Shown piece after piece: positions 1 to 12,659 of a stretch of 64,000 nt of DNA; the first letter of the stretch is position 1, and the number at the start of each line of letters is the position of its first letter. The stretch comes from Xylaria sp. FL1777 (taxonomy: Eukaryota > Ascomycota > Sordariomycetes > Xylariales > Xylariaceae). The stretch spans positions 186,001 to 250,000 of the forward strand of contig MU400525.1 in assembly GCA_022578965.1 (NCBI GenBank). The letters are read 5' to 3'. The notes under the pieces were generated by a model. That model did no database searches. It saw nothing but the letters and a program-made list of their open reading frames with translations, and was not told the DNA's origin. The position numbers and the translations under genes are program-made.

Positions 1-1037
1 TGGCCGTGAAGGCGCTGAGGTCGCGGCTGAGACAGTGCGGGTTGTACCCGAGGGTCTCGGGCGCCGGTGACATGCCGTCCTGGATCGGGTCGATGGGGCC
101 CAGGTTGATGACGTAGTCGACGAAGGGCCCCGAGGTCACGCAGCCGCCGCCCTTGCCCGAGGGGATGAAGACGTTGCCGTTGCCGTTCACGCTGCCGTTG
201 TGCGCGACGAAGACGCCGTCGCCGCTGAAACTCGTCGCGCTGCCGTCGAAGAGAGGCGACTTGCTCGGGTCTTGCGTGTTATCCAGCCAGTTCCAGTACT
301 TTGGGGGAAGTTAGCTTAGACGTGGGGAGCACGAGGAGCTGGCACGTACTGGTTGGTAGCCGGTATAGCCACACTCATTTCTCAGGGCCGTCTCATAGGA
401 CCATGTAAAATACCGATGCCAGGTCAAGAAGTTGCCCTTGCCATCGTCAGTTTTATGAATTCATTTTCCTCAGCTCCGTGCCCACTTACAGTACCATGGA
501 TAGACAAGGTCTGGTTGATATGGACGGCGACGAAGTCATCATATCGAGTTCTGGCGCCGGGAGCAAATGTAGGGTCCGCTATGCTCGGCTTCGCCTGCAG
601 ACACTTGACAGCGGCGATATATTGTTTCTTCTCAGTAGACGAGAAAGCTTTCCTATTCGAAGGAACAATTGTGAGCGATTATGGAGTAAAGTGTTTTTAA
701 TTCTTTGAGAACTAGCTTAAAAAGATATGAACAGAGGGGGGAAAGATCCCGGCTTTGAAGTCTGGGCGGTTTTGGATATGACAGTGTATCAATAACACCT
801 GGTGGATTCGTATAATGAGAGTGTCACTTACCAGTCCCGTCGAACCTTGGCGTTAAACACGTTGCATGTCGAAATCCGCTTGGCATCAGTTGAGTTATCA
901 GCCTGAGTCTGAAGTGCGCTCAAGGCCTGGTCGTTGAGGTCTTGTAGAGTCTCAGCGTCACTGCGAGCGGCCAACGGCTTGGCAGAGATGAGAGGTAAGC
1001 CTAAGAAGGCGGGGAGGGCAACTCTAGTAAAACGCAT
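1..1037 (-). CDS. Secreted tyrosinase (copper monooxygenase), 3' end outside window
   Basis: Tyrosinases oxidise monophenols and o-diphenols to quinones with a type-3 copper pair. The start at 1037 opens a signal peptide (MRFTRVALPAFLGLPLISAK) followed by the family's CNVFNAKVRRDW segment. Exons inferred on the minus strand are 1037-832, 652-490, 436-350 and 298 to beyond base 1, with GTAAGT, GTAAGT and GTACGT donors. Splicing gives VRRDWKAFSSTEKKQYIAA, then HGTGNFLTWHRYF (copper-A helix with its histidines), then YQPYWNW, all typical of fungal tyrosinases. The copper-B half lies beyond the window. The family is certain; the substrate is not. It may be secreted or wall-associated because of the signal peptide. 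Confidence 0.92.
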
Positions 1038-3227
1038 GATGAGCTGACAAGAAAAAGAGCAGTCGATGAGGCTGATTAGTCAACTACGCAGGTCTGGTTC
1101 AGATCTAGCTTGACGACGATCTCTTGGACGGCACAACTGACTAAGAGGCAGCTTGAGCACCAATTGAGTGGGAATCGTAGAACTGCTCTGTTCAAGCAAA
1201 TGGTTGGTGAGACGGGGGCATCGCAGCATAATATTTGCTTACATGCTTATGTGCAGCATGCCCCGCTCCGAGGAGTTGGTAGTCTTACATTGTATAGAAG
1301 CCATGGATGGATAGGAGTGCGATACGAGGCTACTCGAAGTGTTGGGAAGCCTTATTCAAGCTTGTGGGCTCTCGCAGAGGAAAGCAACTTGGTTAGTGTG
1401 CCCCGGACTAGGTTACATTGTAGCGACATTGAGGAGCGCGATATAAACCTGGTTTATCTATATAGTGTAGGGCTGCCATGCAGTTGGTTTGTAAATTCAG
1501 ACGAACTCCTGGCCGCTTACTATAGCAGAGTTACTACCTAGATTCAAGAAAGGGTATACTGCATGAGACGAAGAGGCCAGTCAGGAGTTTGCCGTAAAAT
1601 ACATAAGGAGGGTTGCATTAGTACTAGTTTCGGTTTTCTTGATCATAAAGGTTTAGATGGACAGGGTTATGGACAGGACGACGATATTGTAGCCAATGTA
1701 AAGCTCGGGCTACGCATAGATGTAAGCCTTAACAGACCCTTGATAGTTGAATTGAGTACGCTACTGCGTAGGTCTTTCGTCTGACTTGCAACGTTAGTGT
1801 CCCAGCGTCTTGGTTCCGCAGAGATGATGCAACTATCCTAGTTAAAGCGGGAAGTTCATCTATCTATGGCAACTCGGTCGTGGATTGTGTAACGGCAAGT
1901 TCCAGATCCTTGCCAGGCAAGATCGGGAGGGGTTTCCATAAGTATGTAATTATCACCAGGGTATGATTAGGGGTACAACTACATGTTGTATGTAAGGTCC
2001 AGAACGCGTAAGTACTCCACGTCCGAGCGCACTCACGACGGACTATTCCGAAAGAGAAAACATGCTAGACTAGCCAAGGGAATATATGATACAGCTCTTA
2101 TCTAGGTAAATGCAATTACTAGCAGTATATCTGTTAGGAGATGGCACTTGCGTTATTAATTGAACGGCGTTATTCATCATTACTCAATGGCGACGATACG
2201 ACTTCGGTTAAGCCCTCGGTATACTATCTAGATATTGAGTGTGCTGTCTAAGCTGTCTAGTATCTAGTGACTCTACCATGTGGTATACTAGCGGCACTAC
2301 GTTCCGAGGCCACTAATGAATGGAATTTCACGAGTGTATGGGCAACTGTACGCAGTATGTCGGTATGCTGCGCGCTACCATGTTAGCTTGCGGCAGCAGA
2401 TCTATAAGTCCCGCTAGATCGTTTGCGGGATGAAGCTAGCATGGCAGTCTACAGCGGCTCACAACTACATGTTTTCGATGGTTGCTGCTTCGTACGACTA
2501 CAGCAACTGCACAGATCCAGCTCTACTGGTCGTTATCCTGTAAGGGGATGAATTCTCAAAAATGCCCATGCGTATGCAATCAAAGCTAGAGGGACGGAAA
2601 GTATCTTATTAGTAGACAAGGGACCCCTCGACTAGTACGGCACATTGTGCTATATTTGCGCGGAATAGGCAGGCGCCGTTAAGCGGCGAATCGTGCCCGG
2701 AAGATGCGAAACTCGCGAGAACCTCCGTTGGTCAAACGGGTCTCAAATCCAGGGGTGCCGCATAAGCGACCAAGAAATGGGCTCCAGCTACCCCAGGCAT
2801 ATACGCTACGACGACGGATGGATTACGGCATCGGCCGAGGTAACACACGGTAACGAGCAAGGTAACGATGAAAGGTGGATATGAATCGCTTAAGCATTGC
2901 AAACTAGCTATCTGGCTGTTAGTCTCAAGATTGGTGACTTTGGAATGTGATGGTCACAGAATTGGTTCAGGGTTGGGAACATTGATCCTTCGAACTGTAT
3001 GTTCGAATAAAGTTGTTTCGGGCCCTTAGGTTCCGACTTCGTCGAACACTATTCTGCCAGAATTCTTCTCGTCATATCATTTTTTTATTTTTATTTTATT
3101 TTTTTCGTGTGTAACTTGCTAACTTGCTGCATGTTCCACGGCCATGAGCCTTACCGTGACCTTCCTTGTTCTCTTCTCTTAACTCGCAGATCAGACACTA
3201 CCCATTTCGAAACACAGCCAACCCCCA
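1038..3227. other. Intergenic, no supported gene
   Basis: About 2.2 kb between two divergent genes. A few open frames exist (for example 1110-1541 +), but none shows a recognisable domain or fungal splice structure. A T-rich run lies at 3079-3106, just before the next gene. I see no RNA gene or clear repeat. Confidence 0.6.
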
Positions 3228-4652
3228 ATGTCCTCTGGGGATGCGTCAACGGCAGACCCGAAGCGGCGGCAGGAAAGCTCTCTTGTATTGCAGATCGGTG
3301 TTGTCACGGCCGTTCATGTTATAGCATTGATCGTCGGTATACTGCGATTATATAGTCGAATATTCTTGGCCAAGGCATTTGGAAGAGACGATGGCTTTAT
3401 GGTTGGTGCTATGGTATGTGGCCAATTAACTCTAAACGCTGGATATTTCTGTCAATGATAAGGAGCTGACCTTGACTGAATATTTATCTAGCTCTCTGCG
3501 TTCGTCTCATATATACTCTACATCTATGAAAGTCAACATGGCTTTGGAATGCACAAAGAGTTCGTATCGGCAGACGACCTGTGGAAATTCGGAGCAGCTG
3601 ATTTCGCCCAAACCATTATAAACTTGCTTGGGCTTGGATTGTTGAAGATATCGCTTGGTTTTTCGCTTCTACGACTTAGCAGAAGTAGGAAATTTCAATT
3701 GACTTTATGGGGGACAATCGGTAACAAAGCTATCCTAGTAAACAACATACAGCTCAGTGATTGCTAACACAGCATAGCATTCGTAACTATATATACTATA
3801 TTTGCTTTTCTAACACTATTCTTGTATTGCCAACCGTTGTCAGGCTTCTGGGATTTGAATTCGGGTGCAAAGTGTTACAGCCTCCAACTCTTTATTCGTT
3901 TCGCCCTTGCGAATACCGGTACACTATTCCCCAGAGTCCACGAAAGCAAACTTTCGCTCATGTTTCGCAGCACTTAGCATCTTCACCGACATCCTCCTCG
4001 CATCACTACCGATCCCAGTTATTTGGCAGCTTCAATTGAAGACAAGAATCCGAGTGTACCTCATTATTATGCTTGCGCTTGGATGGGGCGCTGTTGGAAT
4101 CGGTATTGTGAAGGGTATCAATCAGATAAACTACAACCCCCTGGGCGATACAACCTTCGAGATCGGCGTTCCCACTTGGGCATTGTAAGTTTCCCTTCCA
4201 TAAAGACCCCTTGACCCGCGACAGGACATGCTAACGATTCGCTATCCAGTATCCAACTGAACGTCAGTATCATTGCGGCTTGTGCTCCACAGCTGAAGAA
4301 GGTTCTACGCCCTATACTGAGGCTCACGACGAACTCGTATAAAACAACACCATACGGAAACCCGTCGCGCAACCCGAGGAATACGACAGGCCGCAGTGTC
4401 GGCGGACGCTACATGAGGCAGCAGAGCCACGCTGATAAGACGGACGGCTTCGAGCTGGACGAGCAACCCATTGTCTCGGCGGACAGTTACAGTGTTCGGG
4501 CTCATAACGGTGAAAGCGGCGAGCTTAGTTCTCCGGTAGACGGAGTGACACATAGAAGCGATAGCAGAGCTACGATTACCAGGGCAGAAAGTCAGGACAG
4601 TCATAACAAGGGCATTATTAGGACCACGGAAGTCGTTATAACGACCACTTAA
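3228..4652 (+). CDS. Pth11/SAT4-type rhodopsin-domain integral membrane protein
   Basis: A 390-residue seven-helix protein of the large fungal rhodopsin-domain family (SAT4/Pth11-like), which sits in the plasma membrane; members include putative host- or surface-sensing GPCR-like proteins. Exons are 3228-3413, 3492-3720, 3778-3918, 3971-4184 and 4250-4652. Visible helices start with QIGVVTAVHVIALIVGILRL, followed by FGRDDGFMVGAM, FLYCQPLSGFWD, ANTALSIFTDILLASLPIP and a final IQLNVSIIAACAPQLKKVLR. The D..L..LPIP.IW motif is the family hallmark. The C-terminal ~110 residues are a hydrophilic Ser/Thr-rich tail. The family lacks a proven G-protein role for most members, so ligand and function are unknown. 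Confidence 0.88.
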
Positions 4653-4869
4653 TAAACCAAAACTTCTTCAGAGCTCGATTAGAAAGGGCGTCATAAAATT
4701 TGGAGGATTGGTTCCATACCAAGGATTTACGTATGGAAATTAGGATAACAAGAGTAATTGAATGGTGGCAGGTAGGCGAAAGCATGCAAGTTAGGACACT
4801 ACCTAATGATGATATGTTTATTGACAGAGTGTCAAGTGGCTACACGTGTAGCATGATGCTCACGTAGTA

Positions 4870-5202
4870 CGGAGGTTTGGGCCAAAATTGGCCATTATCC
4901 TTGGCAATGGTCTACAGTACAAATAAATTAAGCCATATACGGCTTAACGGACCGGCATCTACTCTACCGGGCCGTTAACAGCCCGACTTGACATGAGCAT
5001 AAGCTAGTACCCTTGTAGGCCCCTAGCTAGACTCTTAGTAATACAGTTAGTATTCTGATACGCCTCTACTTTACTCCCCATACTTGCAGACTGTTGACAG
5101 CCCGATACTATCCGTGCCGGGCTGCTAGACAGTACATGATTTCTTTTATTTGCACTATAAGCCATTGCCAAGGATAATGGCCAATTTTGGCCCGAACCTC
5201 CG
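4870..5202. mobile_element. MITE with ~41 bp terminal inverted repeats and TA target duplication
   Basis: The ends CGGAGGTTTGGGCCAAAATT (left) and its complement (right, one mismatch in the first 20 bases) form terminal inverted repeats of about 41 bp, at 4870-4910 and 5162-5202. Each end is directly flanked by TA, the target preference of Tc1/mariner transposons. At 333 bp with no open frame it is a non-autonomous element. The inside also holds shorter GGCCGTTAACAGCCCG-type inverted pieces. Confidence 0.85.
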
Positions 5203-5644
5203 TAGAGGCTAGGAATACGTGGTACGACTGAGAGGCTTGTGATGACGTCAGCCCTCAGTGCTCAGCCCCCTTCAGTACTTACTTATAGGTACCCCTAGGT
5301 CTTGATATGTGGCGAAGCAAACAAGCCTGTAACATCTTTGTCACCATTTGTTTAATCATTCATCAGAAATAGTGTTAAAACACATTATCACACATTACAA
5401 ACTCCTACAACACCATCAAGTCACTCGTAGCTCAGACAAACGCAACTTTGTTGTGGCTGGCCACTAGGTTCTTAGCTCTGACCACCCGCCGAAGCCACCA
5501 ACCCAGCATGTAAGTACCCCTAATACCCCTTAACCGCTAACTAAAACCTCCCTAAAACCGGCTGACCGCTGAATGCGATAGCAGACTGCTTAGTGAGATT
5601 CTACTCATCTCAACTCAACCCAACCCAACCCACCGACATCCACG
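5203..5644. other. Leader region of the LysM gene, with probable 5' UTR intron
   Basis: No gene. A stretch starting GTAAGTACCCC at 5510 and ending GCGATAG at 5581, with a CTGACC branch-like motif, looks like a 5' UTR intron of the LysM gene. A run of CAACC/CAACT units lies just before the start codon (5607-5632). Confidence 0.45.
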
Positions 5645-6184
5645 ATGGCTCGTTGGTCTGAATACGACACCGACGAGGAGCGCTTGCCCGAAGGCATGCA
5701 ACGCCTCGGCTACGATGCTGACACCCAGACCTACACGTTCCGCGATGCCGACGGATCCATCTGGGAGAGCGCGCCCGGGAACCGGTACGGCCAGCTTCGA
5801 CGGGTAGACGCCGCCACATTACCATCGTACGGCGAAGAAGACGACAGCCATCCCGCACAGCCGCTGACTTCTTCCGGGCCCGACGGATCCGGCCGCCCGG
5901 CCTCGTGGCGACAGGAGATGATGCCGTTGCTGAACTGGTTCCTGCTAGTGGGCTTGTTCCTCCTGGTCGTGATATGGTTTATCAGCGGGGGTTCCAAAGG
6001 TAGCACCGAGGTTGTCAGGGACTGCGGTGATGATGCGACTCCTTATAAGATCAAGGCTGGCGATACGTGCTGGGCTGTCGCCGAGGCCAAGTCCGTCTCT
6101 CTCGATGCCCTGTTGGAGATGAACGAGGGTCTTGACTGTGATCAATTATCAATTGGTGAGACCATCTGTGTGCCAACGGCCTAA
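5645..6184 (+). CDS. Membrane-anchored LysM domain protein
   Basis: A 179-residue, single-exon protein. Residues 1-90 are hydrophilic and acidic with no signal peptide. Residues ~98-117 (LNWFLLVGLFLLVVIWFISG) are one transmembrane helix. Residues ~134-178 form a single LysM motif: PYKIKAGDTCWAVAEAKSVS, then a LDALLEMNEGL helix and SIGETICVP. LysM modules bind chitin or other GlcNAc polymers. The order (cytosolic head, helix, C-terminal LysM) suggests a type II membrane protein with the LysM in the secretory lumen or at the wall. It differs from classical secreted LysM effectors. Role is inferred from the module only. Confidence 0.85.
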   Translation: MARWSEYDTDEERLPEGMQRLGYDADTQTYTFRDADGSIWESAPGNRYGQLRRVDAATLPSYGEEDDSHPAQPLTSSGPDGSGRPASWRQEMMPLLNWFLLVGLFLLVVIWFISGGSKGSTEVVRDCGDDATPYKIKAGDTCWAVAEAKSVSLDALLEMNEGLDCDQLSIGETICVPTA

Positions 6185-9100
6185 TTCAAGTCATTAGGGC
6201 ATCGTCATCAGTTGATGGGTATTATTGGCTCCAGTCCAGATCCCATCGCATCATTTCGCGTCTAGCATCATGCCTGTACTTCTAAACCACCGTTTCCCCC
6301 TGATACCGAGCCCACTCTGCTCCGACCGTTATTGGGCATCATTTAAACACAGTATGACGAGTTTTCATTCTTCTAGATAACATGCACTAAATGTCGTTCA
6401 CTCCACGTCGGATGTTGGTATCATAAGCACTCCATGTAACGATATTTGTATGGCGGAATATTTGTCATTTCATATGTGGAAAGCGCTGGCGCAGTATTTC
6501 GGTTTCGATATGTAATCGAAGCTACGTGCAACGAGGCGAGGAGATCATGCAACTCACTCTGTGAACCGGATGGAATACAAGAAATCAAAAAGTTCATGCA
6601 CTTACGCTTTACCCATATTTCGTTTATGACTTGTCATGCAGCCTGAACTCTTTTGGTCAATGGTTTCCTGAGCGTTCTTGATGTACTCTAGCCACGTGGC
6701 ATGCATCCTTTAAATTGAAGATCTGACGTGCGCAGGGCATGCAGCCGAGAGGGTGATATCGAATATATATTGGATGGCCACAATCTTCAAAGCTTTGAGT
6801 ACGGTCCGTGAACATTGAGACCACGTCTAAGTTACCGAGAAGGTATGATACGATGGTCTTATGATAAATATGACGCTCTGACTTGGCCTCTTCTGGATGA
6901 CCGCTTCCACTTACAAACGCTCTTACGCCACCTTGGTAACAGTCTCGTCACAACGCGAATGCCACTCTTGGCCGAGACGATGCTGCAGGCATGCACCCGG
7001 CGGGCAGACAACTGAATCACGTTGAAAACCGAGCCCTTTCCCAAAAGAGAAGCTGGTGATTTTCGGTTGCTGGACCTTGCTGAACCCTAAGTAAGCATCT
7101 TCGCCGCCAAGGCGAGACCCAATGCCTATAACCCGAACCTCGAGTTCACCCGACCCATGATAGCGATACTTGCCGAGGCTTGACCCGACCCTGGTTATAT
7201 ACTAATTAGCACCACTGTCCCGTCATCCAGTTCGTGAATCAGCTATGTCTAGTTCTACTTTGAATGCCAGTGTCAATTTGCCTGAATCTCACAGCTACTA
7301 AATCTAGCCAAGGCTAAAAAAAGCCGGCATAATCGACTTGAATAAAAATGTACAACGGAGATTAGCCCAGGACAATCTCGTTTTCAAAGCCCACAGTAGC
7401 GTGACTTTCGGTGTTATCGGTCTTTGGGGTGACTACACAGTTACCATTGATTTTGCCGGCTTTGCAATTTGGAGACTAAAGTTGATGAAGAACAGAAACA
7501 AACTGACCATGAATTAAACAGTACTCTTCCTTAGAGAGGTAGTTCTAGCGCTCCTAGTAAACACTAATATATGAATAAAGCGGAGAAGATTAACGAGATG
7601 AAGAAATCTCCTCGGTGGATTTCAGGCAGATCTAAAACATTTTCTCGGGAACTCGCAAAGGTACAATACTAACCTTGAATACGCATATACTCTAGAGCGC
7701 TCAACTTGAATGTAAACTACCTAATTCTTACGGCGCAAAGCCCTGTATCAAATACCTAGTTTCTAAAGCGTTGCGCGGTCCTTGAATAATCTCCCTATCC
7801 CCGGGGGTTCTGTGACACAGCGCACCCTTGAAACACCTTCACTAACTTCCTGGACAATGAAACAGTTCCTTGTGATAATTGGAGCTGGGAACATGCGAAA
7901 TTTTCCTGGTTAAAAGGCAGAATTTGAAATCCTACACTACGAGAGAAAAGTGATGATAGCTTCTAGCTTACTATTACTCAACAGAACTGAAGATACGTGC
8001 TCCAAATTAAAAGATTTAAAACTTAAGTCCTAAGACAACATATATTATACGCAATTTGAAACATCGGGTCCTATAGTAAGATACCTACTCATAGGTAGTC
8101 AAACAATTTTCGTTGTGTTCTTTAATAACTCAAGATATATAGCTTGGCGAGTGTATATATCATATGAAATCGTCTTAGCATGTTAGCGAATGGCCTAAAT
8201 AGACTTAATAACGTGGGGTTTAAATTACATAATATTTAAAAACGAGTATAAATGTGTTAATCAGTTTAAAGCTATCCAGATGTTGAAATGCCATAGAGCT
8301 AAATTCAAGGTGTCCGTTTCCATTACCAGTGTGTAAGTCAACTGAGAAACCCAGGGTTATGAACTCAGTGATTCGTTAATATAGCATTGAATTCTTGAGA
8401 TTTCTATACCGACTTTCTAGGAGTAAGCTTGCTTGGTGACCCTAAAGATTAATGTGACCTCAGGAGATGCAGGAAATATATATTGACTTTCAATACTCGC
8501 CATAATGTTAGGAGCGAGGGTCGCAGCACGGTAGAAGCAGCTTAATTATGGAGAGACAGTCTAGTATTCTTTATATAAAGCTGGGTTTCTTTTTAATACT
8601 TCTCGAGGGAACTTAGGAATTAATAATATTAAGCCCTTACACATAACTACGACCTAGCAGCTACTCTTTAGTGACCTAACTTCACTCTGGAGACAAACAC
8701 CTCTGACACATAACTAGGTACGTTTAGAACTCTACAGCAATTCTCCTTTCGTCACCTTATTCTAACACTTTCAAGATGCACTAGTTGCAACGATTTGTGG
8801 CACTTGTATCTACGGTGCAGCAACCAGCTCGTTAGCTTTTCTCGAGGATATGACCACTTTTTAGGAAACACTGGGCACGTGCTATTGAAAGTCTGCTGTG
8901 ATATCCACCGAGCAGAGGGTCCTGCTAGAGGCTTTCTGTGTTGTTTTCACTATTGTTGGGAGGTATACATATCACGTGCACTTGTGGTTGCAAACAGGCA
9001 CGTTATAGGGATCCATACCTCAAGAACCAAATGTGTTGTTGCAGTTCTAACGACTGGTAGTTCTCGTATTGACTTATTTTTATTACGCAAAGGGAAAATT

Positions 9101-11502
9101 CTGTCTGTACTAACGAAGATGCCATGGAGTATATATAGCACGGGTCGGGACCTATGCGGTATTCCGGAATGGGGTCTTATAGAGCAGCTCCGTGGCACAT
9201 AATGCTGTCTTACCAACAACCGGACACTGCGCCTCGGCAATCTTCGGCTTTTAGCCCGGGTCAGTATCTTCGTCGCAATAGCTCTCATCCGGATAGCTCA
9301 TTTTCGCAATGACAACAACCAGCACACCCAGGGGTCTCTGGTGTGGATTAAGAAATCCTCCTGATGAGCACACTGGTCTTTTATTTCAAGACAAGGCGGT
9401 ATTTGTGACTAGGCCGGACTTAGGTTTTGATTATGCATCTGTGGTCAAGTATTCTGCCTGGGCTACCTTCCTTGTTATCCTAGCGGTGTGGTCAGAAGAG
9501 AAGGGCCAATGGAGTGGACGATAGTCCGCTGCAGGCCCATTATGGGCTACTTTCATTTTGATAGAGCAATCCTATCTACCTTGGTGCAACTTTATACGGA
9601 GTTGAGTGGGTCACAACCTCCTTTTTGAAAATCGCCCAAGACTAAGTTACAGTCTAGATATGTCATGTTGCCATCGACATTCCTAGTATTAAGACGTCCA
9701 TTGATAAGGCTGTAGTAGACACGAGCATCGCATCGCACAGTCTCAGACGTGATTAGATAACGTATACATTACGAATTATTTTAAAGCTATATGGCTGCGA
9801 GGTCGACTACTCTAGGTTCTTTGGTCTATCGGCGTCCGTTCTCTAGTTTTCGCCTCTGCCTGTGATTCTACCTCCTCGTTTGGAACATCGCAGTTGGAAA
9901 TCACCGTCACCACAGGTTGCTGTCTCAAAGAAATTCCGGGAGCGAGACAGACCGATAATTCAAAAAATGCTTCCATGATATTTATAGCCCATAGTAAGGG
10001 GTGGTCTGGCAGATATGTGTACTTTCCGGCTTGTATTCCCAACAAAAGGAAACATGGGCCTTCTAATGGCTGTTTTGAATCCTCTACGGCTACCGAAAGC
10101 ATTCTATTAAAAGTAAAATAGGAATGCTAATCGAGTTAACATCCGAAAGCAGTAATGAAGATTTGATGAAGGGATATGCAGAAAGGGAATGAAAATGGAT
10201 TAAGATTATCATAGGCCCGCGGCTTGACACAGCTGGACTGCAAGAAACGCCTTCCTCAACATTATAAGCAGCCTAGGCTAACATAATCAGTTCAGCCTAC
10301 AATATGATACGCTCAGTAAGACCATATCAGTATGCAAAATCTATTCATAGTAAAAAGGGATCATTCAACACAAAAGAATATAGAGACGATAAGGGAAGTG
10401 AGGACCATTACCGCATTCCCAAGTTAAATTACCTAGGCCATTACTTAATTAATACTTCGTATATCACGAGAGTCGACCGTTGACGAATTATACCTAGACA
10501 ACAAATGGTAACTTCAGTAATTAGGTAAAGCTAATCAAATCTATTTTTAGATCGATTACCGTATATATCTGTACTATACTAGAACATATCCTACACGTGT
10601 ATTAGCCTTATTATAGCACAGCGGATTCCGCGCTAAGCGCTTATTCAAGCCACTAACAGAACTTAAGAGGCATCTAGTCACTTGACTTCGGTAACAACCG
10701 AAAATCTCTTCAATAGAGTCATGGGGAAATATTGTACGTATGGAATCATGGCCAACCCATGAAGGCGACGAGCTGAACAGATAGGATCTATAATATGAGG
10801 TAATACTGAGATTCATCATGCGGAGGCCGCATTAGACCTAGGACTTCTACCGGATGGTGAGCTGCCCATCTTACAAGAGGTCAGGTTTGTTTAGCTGACA
10901 CCACCCAAATTCATTCACCGCAACGCAGCGCCGCAGCGCCACAACACCAACACCAACACCAACGCCAACACCATCACCATCACCCAGAATAACCGTGTAA
11001 CATATTTGCTGAGCTCATCTCCAAGATACTATTCCCCAATCGGAGATGACAACCTCTTGGCTCCAGAACTACACACCCTCATTGAGACTCGGGCTCCCCA
11101 CCCACTACCCGGGACCAGGAACCACCGAGACTAGGAATCATTAGCACCATAAACGACTCAACGCTAGTTGTCCTAGTTAGTGAAGTCATCAAACTACCAG
11201 CCTTCTCAACACAGCCTGACTTCACCTCAGCCCCAACCTGTCCTCCGCGCGGCGTGGATTCACGGAAGAACCGGGCTGTGATCATTTTTATTCGATGGTC
11301 CTAGCTAAAATGATATTTTCGAGAGAAAGATAAAAGAGACATGGCCGGACACCATTGGAATTGGATTTGTTCCTCACACACATCTTAAATACACATCCAC
11401 AAACAACAGAGTCCAGATCTCTTTCATCATCATCGACAGCTTTCCCTCATTTCAACTTGATCTTGCACTCGACCAAACAGGAAATCCAGAACAAACCCCA
11501 CA
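6185..11502. other. Long AT-rich gene-poor stretch
   Basis: No gene I can support in more than 5 kb. From about 7200 to 10,800 the sequence is visibly AT-rich with stop codons in all frames. Short open frames such as 8795-9202 (+) and 9309-9524 (+) lie in a slightly more GC-balanced island but match nothing I know. It could be an old RIP-degraded insertion; I could not find terminal repeats. Confidence 0.5.
10941..10985. repeat. (CAACAC/CATCAC)n simple repeat
   Basis: Six-base tandem units of the form CAACAC, decaying into CATCAC. Microsatellite with no evident function, ~500 bp upstream of the cupin gene. Confidence 0.85.
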
Positions 11503-12303
11503 ATGCATTTCACAACTACACTTTCCACTCTCCTCGTAGCGGGTTCAACCGTCTATGCAGCACCCGCACCCTCACCATCATCATACCCTACCTCCGGTGG
11601 CAGCTCAAATGGCACATTCCCAGCCCTACCGGCAGACGTGCCAGCCAACCCTCGATCTGGAGACACAGCCCTAATCCAGTCTCTCCTGCTTGCACCGACC
11701 TCAAAGCTGCGAATCCCCCTTCTCAACCAGCCCGGTGATTTCAAGTTCGACTTCGCCAACCCGCCAGCGGCGGCAGTGACCACGGGCAAGGGTGGCCACA
11801 CGGTAGCGTCGGACGCAGCGAGCTTCCCAGCGCTGATCGGCAACGGGGCGGCCATGACGCTCGGGTTCCTCGGAGCCTGCGGCTTCAACACACCGCACGT
11901 GCACCCGCGGGCGACGGAGCTCAACGTGGTCGTCGAGGGCCGGCTCGTCAGCGAGATGGTGGCCGAGAACGGCGTCGCGCCCGTGCAGAACCTGCTCGAC
12001 AAGTACCAGATGACCGTGTTCCCGCGGGGCGCCATGCACACCGAGTTCAACCCGGACTGCAACGACGCCGTCTTCGTGGCCGGCTTCAACGACGCCGACC
12101 CGGGCGTCCAGCAGACCGCCCAGTCCTTCTTCAACCTGCGCGGGGACATCGTGCAGGCGACGCTCGGCGGCCTCGACATGATCGACGGCGCCGACCTCGA
12201 TACTTTCAAGGGTCTCATCCCCGCTAATGTCGCCCTCGGTGTCGAGAGCTGCTTGGCCAAGTGCAACATCAAGAAGAATGCTAAGCGGGACTTGACGGTT
12301 TAA
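11503..12303 (+). CDS. Secreted spherulin/germin-like cupin
   Basis: A single-exon, 266-residue protein with a clear signal peptide (MHFTTTLSTLLVAGSTVYAA), then a Pro/Ser-rich linker. The cupin-1 barrel spans residues ~70-240. Cupin motif 1 reads CGFNTPHVHPRATELNVVVE, with two His and one Glu of a metal site; motif 2 reads MTVFPRGAMHTEFN and supplies the third His. This is the spherulin-1/germin-like group, often stress- or development-associated secreted proteins; enzyme activity (oxalate oxidase or superoxide dismutase type) cannot be told from sequence. Codon use is markedly GC-rich compared with its flanks. Confidence 0.9.
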   Translation: MHFTTTLSTLLVAGSTVYAAPAPSPSSYPTSGGSSNGTFPALPADVPANPRSGDTALIQSLLLAPTSKLRIPLLNQPGDFKFDFANPPAAAVTTGKGGHTVASDAASFPALIGNGAAMTLGFLGACGFNTPHVHPRATELNVVVEGRLVSEMVAENGVAPVQNLLDKYQMTVFPRGAMHTEFNPDCNDAVFVAGFNDADPGVQQTAQSFFNLRGDIVQATLGGLDMIDGADLDTFKGLIPANVALGVESCLAKCNIKKNAKRDLTV

Positions 12304-12659
12304 AACTTGCCGATCGGTTCATGAGTGGTGTATTGGTCTAGTGTAATGAGGTTATGAGTGATAAATTAATTCCTTTGGGACAGTCGGTTGGGGTAGCATA
12401 TCTTCTTGTCTTTGAATTATGCATAGCTTGGAGTTGTTCGGGTCTCGGGTCTTAAAGCGGTCATTACTTCCTGTCACACTTAGCATAAAATAGATTTTCA
12501 GATTGCTTATTATAATTATAAATTCTTATCTCGAAGAAGCGTTTATACCAAGGCATTTCTTATCATTCACCATGGGACCCAAGTCTAAGCCTTTTGGGGT
12601 CTGGGCTATCTTATACTATGATGTCACATCATAGAGACCAGAACCATGGTTCGGAAGGA

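Noticed and set aside
1110..1541. 143-residue plus-strand open frame
   Set aside because: No domain, no coding-like codon pattern, no splice context; likely chance in a long gap.
3919..3970. Apparent frame break in the Pth11-like gene
   Set aside because: A 52 bp GTACAC...TTTCGCAG intron joins ANT to ALSIFTD as in the family.
8795..9202. 135-residue plus-strand open frame in the AT-rich desert
   Set aside because: Starts inside an AT-rich region, no recognisable family, rich in rare residues (Cys, Trp, His) as in chance frames.
11553..12272. 239-residue open frame on the minus strand
   Set aside because: It is antisense to the GC-rich spherulin-like cupin, whose signal peptide and cupin motifs explain the region.
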